From CAYNTG01 sp964400105 (GTDB lineage: Bacteria; UBP14; UBA6098), in the NCBI GenBank assembly GCA_964400105.1, contig CAYNTG010000081.1, positions 1 through 10,684 on the forward strand: a stretch of 10,684 nt of DNA, written 5' to 3'. The translations under genes were made by a program, and so were the position numbers. Shown piece by piece: positions 1 to 5,367 of the stretch (position 1 is the first letter of the stretch; the number at the start of each line of letters is the position of its first letter). The notes beneath the pieces were generated by a model. It was not told the origin of the DNA, ran no database searches, and saw only the letters and a program-made list of their open reading frames with translations.

Positions 1-54
1 CGGGCGAAATTCGGGGATGAGAATATTACGAAGAGGGTCGTATATTTGAAATGA
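1..54 (+). CDS. 3' end of an upstream gene (17 codons plus stop), unknown product
   Basis: Frame 1 is open from the first base and ends in TGA at 52-54, giving a tail that finishes TKRVVYLK. The same eight-residue ending followed by a stop can be read at 2678-2704, and all three base differences are silent at protein or stop level. That argues this is a real reading frame. A short basic/hydrophobic tail of this kind resembles the ends of C-terminal sorting domains on secreted FCB-group proteins, but 17 residues cannot establish that. The start lies outside the window, and an REP-like hairpin begins two bases after the stop. Confidence 0.4.
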   Translation, partial: RAKFGDENITKRVVYLK

Positions 55-55
55 C

Positions 56-108
56 GTAGGGGTCGGGTTTCCCGACCCGTTATCGGACTGGCGCGGAGAC
101 CGCGCTAC
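56..108. repeat. REP/inverted-REP hairpin pair A
   Basis: GTAG at 56-59 is followed by a perfect 8-bp hairpin (arms 60-67 and 71-78, loop TTT). About 12 nt later an inverted unit has arms 91-96 and 100-105 with loop AGA, ending in CTAC at 105-108. The pair sits between the upstream stop codon and the patatin gene. It belongs to the same family as the pairs at 2773, 4701 and 5116. The second unit is degenerate, with a 6-bp stem. It could also act as a transcription-ending or mRNA-stabilising structure, but no T-run follows. Confidence 0.75.
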
Positions 109-124
109 TACACTTGGAGAAAAA

Positions 125-1045
125 ATGGATACGAACGAAGACAAAAATAAGAAGCTCGGATTGATGCTCAGCGGCGGTGGAACGCGTGGCTCGTTCCAAA
201 TCGGCGCGTTAAAGCACCTTATCGGCGACCTCGGCAGGCAATACGATGTGGTGACCGGATTTTCCATCGGCGCGATTTCCGGTGCTTTAGTTGCACAAGA
301 AGATTTCGATAAGCTATATGAAATATGGTCGGGTATGAATTCATTCTTCGATGTATTCACCGGTAATCCCAAGTTTTATAAAGGTTTGTTTTCATTCAAA
401 CCGCTTCGAAAATTACTCGAGGAGAAACTCGATATCGAGAAGCTTCGGGCCTCGCCGACGGATTTCTATTTCACCGTGGTCGATCTTCGGAAGGGGTGTG
501 TTGTCGAATGCGATAAGTTTTCCGAGCCGCTTATCGATTGGCTTCTCGCCTCGGCATCGATACCCGGGGCATTTCCGCCGATGGAGATCGATGGCGAGCA
601 GTTCGTCGATGGCGGTGTGCTGGCGACAAACCCTCTCGGACCGGCTATAAAAGCTGGGGTGGATGAAATCGACGTTATACTTTGCAAACCGCTTTCCGAT
701 TGGTCCACCGAAGAACGATTCGAATCGATAGTCGAGACGAGCATAAGGAGCATCGGACTTGCGCAAGCGGAGATGGTGCGTGTCGATATTGCGAACTGCG
801 AGGCGATAAACGAGGATATTCTGATGTGGCGCTCGATGAAAGGTGACGTTAATTTCGTTGAGAATCTTCTTATGTGGCGACTCGAAAGGAAAAAAAAGTT
901 TCCTCTCAAAGAATTGCGTTATATCAAACTCAATATCATCGAACCTCCACCAAACCTTATCGGTATTCTGGATGTTAGAAAAGAAAAAATTCATAATGCA
1001 ATCGACGTTGGATATAAAAAAGCGGTTGACGTTTTCACTAAATAG
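125..1045 (+). CDS. Patatin-like phospholipase / lipid acyl hydrolase
   Basis: This is a 306-residue patatin-family serine hydrolase with a Ser-Asp catalytic dyad. Visible signatures are the glycine-rich oxyanion-hole motif GGGTRG (residues 17-22), the nucleophile elbow G-F-S-I-G with Ser47, and the D-G-G motif with Asp162 inside VDGGVLATNP. The family cleaves acyl chains from phospholipids or other lipid esters, but the substrate cannot be read from the sequence. The length is normal for bacterial RssA/YjjU-type patatins. No signal peptide is seen, so it is probably cytoplasmic or peripheral at the membrane. The start is supported by GGAG at 116-119 with suitable spacing. The next gene, a membrane protein, follows after 42 nt with no terminator, so the two are probably co-transcribed. 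Confidence 0.93.
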   Translation: MDTNEDKNKKLGLMLSGGGTRGSFQIGALKHLIGDLGRQYDVVTGFSIGAISGALVAQEDFDKLYEIWSGMNSFFDVFTGNPKFYKGLFSFKPLRKLLEEKLDIEKLRASPTDFYFTVVDLRKGCVVECDKFSEPLIDWLLASASIPGAFPPMEIDGEQFVDGGVLATNPLGPAIKAGVDEIDVILCKPLSDWSTEERFESIVETSIRSIGLAQAEMVRVDIANCEAINEDILMWRSMKGDVNFVENLLMWRLERKKKFPLKELRYIKLNIIEPPPNLIGILDVRKEKIHNAIDVGYKKAVDVFTK

Positions 1046-1087
1046 GATTAATAATTAAAGTAACATAACTAAAATCAAAAGGCTCCG

Positions 1088-1681
1088 ATGCTCGATTTCG
1101 ATCCAACGATTCTCGTTCCGCTTTATCCAGACGAGGAAAAGGCTTTCCGTCGCAAGGAGAACTGGCAGCGCCGAATGTTTGCGTGGTTCGGCCTTGGAGC
1201 CGGAATCTCGTTCGCCGTCGAATTTGCGCGCTCTTATTATTATTTATTATCCTCCCGCACGATTACCGGCATCAATCCCGATTCCGCGCAATACGATATG
1301 GAGTTCAACGCAATACTCGGGATCGTCCTCGGGTTATTTATCGCACTCGGGCCGGTGTTTTTCGCGTTCAAGATGAGCCGGAATAAGCCGCAGGGATTCG
1401 CTGCGGAGAAGTTCGATCACGGCAGATTTCGCGCATGGTTTTCCGGGATACTCTCGATAGTGATTTCGGTGGTAATTATCGTTTTTGCCGCGCTTTTTAT
1501 CATCGCCTCCACAAAATATCGATGGGAAACCGGTTTGGGCGAGATGGAGTTCGTCGTGCTTTTCGGTGCGCTATTTCTTGCCGGGCCTTTGATGGGCGAG
1601 GGTTTGTGGTCAACATTCTCCACAAGCAGGGGAATCAAACAGGTCTATGTTCTTCGAAGGGGTCAATGGAAAAAGGGGTAG
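1088..1681 (+). CDS. Four-helix integral membrane protein of unknown function
   Basis: I do not recognise the family of this 197-residue protein. Four hydrophobic stretches are visible at about residues 30-55, 74-96, 117-141 and 155-175. A charged N-terminus of about 29 residues and a basic C-terminal tail (RRGQWKKG) flank them, and both ends would face the cytoplasm by the positive-inside rule. No catalytic motif is evident. An AAAGG Shine-Dalgarno-like stretch lies just before the start codon. The gene sits 42 nt after the patatin gene and is followed by a strong terminator, so patatin and this protein look like a two-gene transcription unit. A link to lipid metabolism is only guilt by association. 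Confidence 0.85.
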   Translation: MLDFDPTILVPLYPDEEKAFRRKENWQRRMFAWFGLGAGISFAVEFARSYYYLLSSRTITGINPDSAQYDMEFNAILGIVLGLFIALGPVFFAFKMSRNKPQGFAAEKFDHGRFRAWFSGILSIVISVVIIVFAALFIIASTKYRWETGLGEMEFVVLFGALFLAGPLMGEGLWSTFSTSRGIKQVYVLRRGQWKKG

Positions 1682-1706
1682 CTTTTCCATAGAATGGAAT
1701 TTTAAC

Positions 1707-1733
1707 GGGCACGGAGATTCGTGCCCTTTTTTT
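1707..1733 (+). terminator. Rho-independent terminator after the membrane-protein gene
   Basis: A perfect 7-bp GC-rich stem (GGGCACG at 1707-1713, CGTGCCC at 1720-1726) with a 6-nt loop is followed at once by seven T residues (1727-1733). A weaker hairpin with arms 1685-1690 and 1694-1699 precedes it. Oddly, the next gene starts only 16 nt beyond the T-run, leaving no room for a normal downstream promoter and leader. Confidence 0.9.
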
Positions 1734-1749
1734 AATCGGTATAAAAGCT

Positions 1750-2619
1750 ATGATCGATTTCGACGATGAACAGATAAAGCGGCTCCGGTCGTGCTGCGAA
1801 TGCCCGCGCAGATGCGGCACGGATCGTTTTTCTTCGATGGGATATTGCCGATCCACGCCGGTTCCAAAGCTCGCGAGCGCAAATCTGCATTATGGAGAGG
1901 AGCCTCCGATCTCCGGCTCTCGCGGCTCCGGGACGATCTTTTTTACCGGATGTAATCTTTCATGTGTTTTTTGCCAGAATTATCCTATCAGCCAACTGAA
2001 TCACGGCCGCGAGATCGATCTCGATACGCTTGTCGAAACTATGCTCGATCTGGAACGTCGCGGCGCGCATAACATAAATTTCGTTACGCCAACCCATGCT
2101 ACGGTGGCACTCGAGGTAGCTATTCCTGCTGCGCGTAAATTAGGCCTCGGTATTCCAATCGTATATAATTCATCCGGTTACGACTCCATCGACCAGCTTC
2201 GGAGGATTGACGGGCTTATCGATATCTATATGCCGGATATTCGCTATTCCGATAGCGATGTGGCTTTGCGTCTTTCCAATGCGGCGGATTATCCAAAGGT
2301 GAATCGCGCAGCGCTGATCGAGATGTATCGGCAGGTCGGCGACCTCGATATCGCACGCGACGGGATCGCCTCGCGGGGGCTTCTCGTGAGGCATCTCGTG
2401 CTTCCGGGCGGATTGGCCGGAACCGAATCTGCGCTCGATTTTCTTCGCAATGAAATATCACCGAAAACGCACGTATCACTGATGACGCAGTATTTTCCTG
2501 CATATAAAGCTGTCGATATGCCCGATTTGAATCGTCGCATCGATTCAGATGAATGGAAGACTGCACTCGCGGCATTCGAGAAATCCGGTCTCGACGGCTG
2601 GGTGCAGGAATTCAAATAG
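1750..2619 (+). CDS. Radical SAM protein, PflA/PflX-like (putative glycyl-radical-enzyme activase homologue)
   Basis: This 289-residue protein resembles the COG1313 group annotated as pyruvate formate-lyase activating enzyme homologues. The radical SAM 4Fe-4S motif C-x3-C-x2-C is at Cys68, Cys72 and Cys75, in the family-typical context GCNLSCVFCQNYPIS. A second cysteine set at the N-terminus (Cys15/16, Cys18, Cys22, Cys33, within CPRRCG...GYC) is characteristic of this group. The enzyme should reductively cleave S-adenosylmethionine to start radical chemistry. No glycyl-radical enzyme or other substrate protein is encoded nearby, so the target is unknown. The start at 1750 is kept because the conserved cysteines begin by residue 15. 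The Shine-Dalgarno signal is weak. A terminator lies immediately upstream, so expression depends on read-through or on a near-leaderless transcript (TATAAA at 1740-1745). Confidence 0.88.
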   Translation: MIDFDDEQIKRLRSCCECPRRCGTDRFSSMGYCRSTPVPKLASANLHYGEEPPISGSRGSGTIFFTGCNLSCVFCQNYPISQLNHGREIDLDTLVETMLDLERRGAHNINFVTPTHATVALEVAIPAARKLGLGIPIVYNSSGYDSIDQLRRIDGLIDIYMPDIRYSDSDVALRLSNAADYPKVNRAALIEMYRQVGDLDIARDGIASRGLLVRHLVLPGGLAGTESALDFLRNEISPKTHVSLMTQYFPAYKAVDMPDLNRRIDSDEWKTALAAFEKSGLDGWVQEFK

Positions 2620-2659
2620 TGGCGGTATATATCTCGTCCGGGCGAGAGCACCGCAACAG

Positions 2660-2673
2660 ACGGCTTCAGCCGT
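2660..2673. other. Short palindromic hairpin after the radical SAM gene
   Basis: ACGGCT (2660-2665) and AGCCGT (2668-2673) form a 6-bp inverted repeat around TC, 40 nt after the stop codon. There is no T-run, so it is not a classical terminator. It may be a dispersed palindrome or an RNA 3'-end structure. Confidence 0.3.
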
Positions 2674-2677
2674 TTGC

Positions 2678-2705
2678 ACGAAGCGGGTCGTGTATTTGAA
2701 ATAAC
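2678..2705 (+). repeat. Second copy of the 3'-terminal gene tail found at 28-55
   Basis: This 28-nt stretch matches 28-55 at 25 of 28 positions. In the matching frame it encodes T-K-R-V-V-Y-L-K followed by a stop (TAA here, TGA at the first copy). The differences are AGG/CGG (both Arg), GTA/GTG (both Val) and TGA/TAA (both stop). Upstream in this frame no convincing protein is seen, so it looks like a displaced remnant of a gene end. It is one element of the 390-nt gene-poor stretch 2620-3009, which otherwise holds hairpin pair B and a possible promoter. Confidence 0.45.
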
Positions 2706-2772
2706 CCCACCCACGGGGCGGTGAAATAGATTTCGTTCTTTGAATTGTTTTAATTTGCGTGCGGAAATCCCC

Positions 2773-2862
2773 GTAGGGGACGGGGTTCCCGTCCCGCATT
2801 TGACGAATATGGAAAAACGATTTCCGTGGATTTAACGGCGGGCGCGGAAACCTCGCCCCTAC
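2773..2862. repeat. REP/inverted-REP hairpin pair B
   Basis: GTAG at 2773-2776 leads into a perfect 8-bp hairpin (arms 2777-2784 and 2788-2795, loop GTT). The partner has arms 2840-2847 and 2851-2858 with loop AAA, one internal mismatch, and CTAC at 2859-2862. The units face each other across about 44 nt. The pair lies in the gap between the radical SAM and HD genes. Confidence 0.8.
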
Positions 2863-2917
2863 AATCGAAAAATCGAAATTATCGGACACTAGGGTCGCAA
2901 GGGTTTGCGGTTTCTGC

Positions 2918-2946
2918 TTGATTTTACGGCATTAATCTATTAGATT
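2918..2946 (+). promoter_or_regulatory. Possible sigma-70-type promoter for the HD-domain gene
   Basis: TTGATT (2918-2923) and TAGATT (2941-2946) are spaced by 17 nt and each match four of six consensus positions. It lies about 60 nt before the HD gene. The stretch up to the start also has a small CCGCC/GGCGG hairpin (2982-2986/2991-2995) and a purine-rich run before the ATG. The AT-rich context makes chance matches likely. Confidence 0.3.
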
Positions 2947-3009
2947 GGAAATGGGAGATTTTAAAAAGATTATAAAACACACCGCCGGAGGGCGGGGGAA
3001 AGAGAGAAA

Positions 3010-4299
3010 ATGATTAGCGGAAAATTAATTAAAACTATCTGTGAAGGGGCTTGTATCCAAAGATGGAACGACCACATAAGGCCAATTGAGTTAACCGAAT
3101 TGGACAAACAAGCACACAAGGCATGTATAGCATACATATATGCTAATTTTATTAAAAGAGAAGAGCCAACCGAAGAACTAAAAGGTTTCGAATGGCAAAA
3201 ACTTATCGAAGGAATGATTTTCGAATATCTTGAGCGTATTGTGATCACCGATTTAAAACCCAAAGTTTTCGAAGCTATCCTCAGAGATAAAAGAGAAGAA
3301 TTGCTAAAATTTGTATTTGGAAAATTAGAGGGAGAACTCGGCAAGATAGGGAAAGAGGGTTTAAGAGAGAGGTGTAGAAAATATTTTTTCAATGAGGAGT
3401 ATTCTAAGAAAGAAAAACAAATTCTCAAATATGGCCATGATTTTTCTACTCTTTGGGAATTTTTAAGAGTAATAAGGCCCAATAACCTTAAATTAGAAGG
3501 CTTTGAAAAAACCGAAAAAAGAATGATCGAACGGATGAAACCTTACTATTATACTCCAATTAAAACAATTGATGACCTCGAAAATTCATTTAAGGACTTT
3601 GCATTATTGAAATTTCTCGACCATTGTTTCCAGCTTAGATTTCAACAAAGGTGGTCACAAACAGTAAGAATTCCTAAAACAACTGTTCTTGGTCATATGT
3701 TTATTGTCGCAATATTAGTTTACCTATGTTCTTTAGAAAATGGGATAGAAGTTGAATCTCGTATTTATCATAATTTCTTTTCCGCATTATTTCATGATTT
3801 ACCAGAAGTATTTACGCGCGATATAATATCGCCTTTGAAAAGGGATTTGGAGATAGAAGATTTCCTCGAAGAATATGAGAGAAAAGAAATCGATGAAAAT
3901 ATAATACCTTTGTTTTCTCCTAACGAAAATTGGCAGAAAGAAATTAAATACTTTTTGGAAAACCAGTTTAAGAATAGGATAAGTAATTGTGGTAATACAG
4001 AAATCGTTGGCGAATTAAAAGAACCGGATAGAAAAGACGACGGGGAAATTAAAATTACCCGTTTTATTGATAGCGATAAAAACAGGGAGGAATTCAAGCC
4101 TACGGACGGCGTTCTTGTTCTGCTTTGCGATAAATTAGCCGCATTTGCTGAGGCATCGATGTCAATAAAATATGGCATATCTTCACAACATTTATATCAG
4201 GGCATGAAATCCATGAAAGAAAAATACGCCGATATTCAATTCGGAAATGTCCATTTCGGAAGGCTTTTCAACGATGTTTGGACAGAAATTTTCTTTTAA
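3010..4299 (+). CDS. HD-domain phosphohydrolase (YfbR/HD_3-like)
   Basis: This is a 429-residue soluble protein with an HD metal-dependent phosphohydrolase domain in its second half. Likely metal ligands are His229 (LGHM), the His262-Asp263 doublet (FHDLPEVFTRD) and Asp374 (LLCDKLAAFAEA), in the order H...HD...D. The segment after the doublet, with DLPE and TRDI, resembles the HD_3/YfbR group, whose characterised members dephosphorylate deoxynucleoside monophosphates. The first ~210 residues are charged and match no domain I recognise. Reaction and substrate are therefore inferred only to class level. The gene is conspicuously AT-rich: 3361-3420 is 27% G+C by hand count, while 5761-5820 in the neighbouring large gene is 58%. 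It lies between REP-bearing spacers, next to a transposase gene. Horizontal acquisition is likely, and a nucleotide-related accessory role is possible but unproven. Confidence 0.82.
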   Translation: MISGKLIKTICEGACIQRWNDHIRPIELTELDKQAHKACIAYIYANFIKREEPTEELKGFEWQKLIEGMIFEYLERIVITDLKPKVFEAILRDKREELLKFVFGKLEGELGKIGKEGLRERCRKYFFNEEYSKKEKQILKYGHDFSTLWEFLRVIRPNNLKLEGFEKTEKRMIERMKPYYYTPIKTIDDLENSFKDFALLKFLDHCFQLRFQQRWSQTVRIPKTTVLGHMFIVAILVYLCSLENGIEVESRIYHNFFSALFHDLPEVFTRDIISPLKRDLEIEDFLEEYERKEIDENIIPLFSPNENWQKEIKYFLENQFKNRISNCGNTEIVGELKEPDRKDDGEIKITRFIDSDKNREEFKPTDGVLVLLCDKLAAFAEASMSIKYGISSQHLYQGMKSMKEKYADIQFGNVHFGRLFNDVWTEIFF

Positions 4300-4349
4300 T
4301 TTTAATAAGGAAAGCAAAATGAGTCGGAAGGCTGATCTAATGAGGAAGC

Positions 4350-4377
4350 GTAGGCGGTCGACGCAATTGACCCCTAC
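4350..4377. repeat. Solitary inverted REP unit C upstream of the RAYT gene
   Basis: Imperfect arms (4355-4362 and 4366-4373) around loop GCA end in CTAC at 4374-4377. This is the same 8-bp/3-nt format as the other inverted units, with mismatches at both stem ends. A GTAG occurs at 4350-4353 but no matching forward hairpin is present. Its position 32 nt before the transposase gene fits the usual flanking of RAYT genes by their own REPs. Confidence 0.6.
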
Positions 4378-4408
4378 GGAACAATGAATACGGGTTTGTT
4401 GGTAAATT

Positions 4409-5056
4409 ATGACTAATTCAAATTATAAACCGGTGCGGCGTTCTGCTCGATTGGTCGATTTCGATTATTCGACGGGTGGCGGTTATTACGTAACGGTTTG
4501 CACAGCCAATCGCAAACCCATTTTTGGCGAGGTTTTGAATGGCGAGGTTGTTTTGAATAATTTTGGCGAGATGGCGCGCGACGAATGGATGCGAACCGGC
4601 GATGTTCGCGATAATGTTGAAATTGACGAATTTGTGATTATGCCGAACCATATTCATGGAATAATTATAATCAAACCTGATGATATTGAGATGTCCGGAC
4701 GTAGGGGCGTATTGCATACGCCCGTTTCGCAAATTTGCGAACAACCCGCGACAACGGGTCAACGCGATTTGCATTCACGGATTGATGGTGGAACGAAAAC
4801 GGGCCAACGCAGTTGGCCCCTACGGGTCGATGGAATGCCAAAATCACCATCGGAAAATTTGGGTGCATTTATCCGGGGTTATAAATCGGCGGTAACATCG
4901 CGCATTTGGAAATTAACCGGCGATAAATCGCCGATATGGCAACGGAATTATTATGAACACGTAATCCGGACGGAGAATGATTTGAATAATATTCGTAAAT
5001 ACATTCACGAAAATCCGGAGAATTGGGAACACGACGAATATCATTTTTTAACCTAA
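4409..5056 (+). CDS. REP-associated tyrosine transposase (RAYT, Y1/HUH family)
   Basis: This 215-residue protein belongs to the IS200/IS605-related Y1 transposase group known as RAYTs. These are single-copy HUH endonucleases that bind and nick REP hairpins bearing a 5' GTAG-type tetranucleotide. The HUH motif is His81-Ile-His83 within VIMPNHIHGIIII, and the likely catalytic tyrosine is Tyr158 in RGYKSAVTSRIW. A family-typical C-terminal stretch follows (WQRNYYEHVIR, then IHENPENWEHDEYH). Residues about 98-139, between these motifs, are encoded by an REP/inverted-REP pair (4701-4823), the same kind of DNA that the enzyme family acts on. The frame stays open and the downstream motifs are intact, so the gene looks functional. 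REP-family hairpins flank it on both sides (4350-4377 and 5116-5247). The Shine-Dalgarno signal is weak, suggesting low expression. Confidence 0.9.
   Translation: MTNSNYKPVRRSARLVDFDYSTGGGYYVTVCTANRKPIFGEVLNGEVVLNNFGEMARDEWMRTGDVRDNVEIDEFVIMPNHIHGIIIIKPDDIEMSGRRGVLHTPVSQICEQPATTGQRDLHSRIDGGTKTGQRSWPLRVDGMPKSPSENLGAFIRGYKSAVTSRIWKLTGDKSPIWQRNYYEHVIRTENDLNNIRKYIHENPENWEHDEYHFLT
4701..4823. repeat. REP/inverted-REP pair D embedded in the RAYT coding sequence
   Basis: GTAG at 4701-4704 is followed by a perfect 8-bp hairpin (arms 4705-4712 and 4716-4723, loop TGC). The inverted partner has perfect 8-bp arms (4801-4808 and 4812-4819), loop GCA and CTAC at 4820-4823. Between them lie a perfect 16-bp palindrome (4726-4741) and a segment (4751-4803) matching 5173-5225 at 49 of 53 positions. 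From GTAG to CTAC the block is 123 nt, exactly 41 codons, and it keeps the transposase frame open. Confidence 0.88.
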
Positions 5057-5071
5057 CCCAAGGAGGGCAAA

Positions 5072-5119
5072 ATGCCACCGAAGAACAACAACACGCACCA
5101 CGACACCGACGGGTCGTAG
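5072..5119 (+). other. Short open frame with an ideal ribosome binding site, ended by an REP unit
   Basis: AAGGAGG (5060-5066) lies five bases before an ATG at 5072. The frame runs for 15 codons (M-P-P-K-N-N-N-T-H-H-D-T-D-G-S) and stops at a TAG (5117-5119) that is part of the GTAG head of REP pair E. No Shine-Dalgarno this strong precedes the other genes here. The likely reading is the start of a gene cut short by REP insertion, or a leader remnant. The product is unrecognised. Confidence 0.3.
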
Positions 5120-5247
5120 GGGCGACCCGGTGGGTCGCCCGCGTATGGTGAACATCGATGTTTATACATCCGACAACGGGTCAATGCGATTTGCATTTAC
5201 GGATTGATGGTGAAACGAAAGCGGGTCAACCACCGGTTGACCCCTAC
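5116..5247. repeat. REP/inverted-REP pair E downstream of the RAYT gene
   Basis: GTAG at 5116-5119 is followed by a perfect 9-bp hairpin (arms 5120-5128 and 5132-5140, loop GGT). The inverted partner has perfect 9-bp arms (5223-5231 and 5235-5243), loop ACC and CTAC at 5244-5247. The internal segment 5173-5225 is nearly identical to 4751-4803 inside the transposase gene. This pair fills much of the 311-nt gap 5057-5367. The rest of that gap is AT-rich, with a TATAAA at 5303-5308 and a TAAAAT at 5353-5358 that could be -10 boxes, but neither has a convincing -35 partner. Confidence 0.88.
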
Positions 5248-5367
5248 GGTTCGCGAATTCATCTGGCAACCCTCCCCCCTCCATCGGTTCCGGCGTGTAT
5301 TTTATAAAAATCTCCAATAATGAGACCGTTTCGGCAAGAAAAGTGCTTTTAATAAAATAATATCCGA

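Noticed and set aside
2545..2889. Open frame of 114 codons on the - strand crossing the gap after the radical SAM gene
   Set aside because: It translates hairpin pair B and the duplicated tail and runs into the radical SAM gene; repeat DNA read through, not a protein.
4319..4387. 22-codon open frame before the RAYT gene with an AAGGA ribosome-binding-like site
   Set aside because: Most of its length is REP unit C, with no sign of a conserved product. It is kept only as a parallel to the truncated frame at 5072.
4701..5247. Repeated hairpins mistaken for a CRISPR array
   Set aside because: The units are palindromes in inverted pairs with related, not unique, spacers and irregular spacing, and there are no cas genes.
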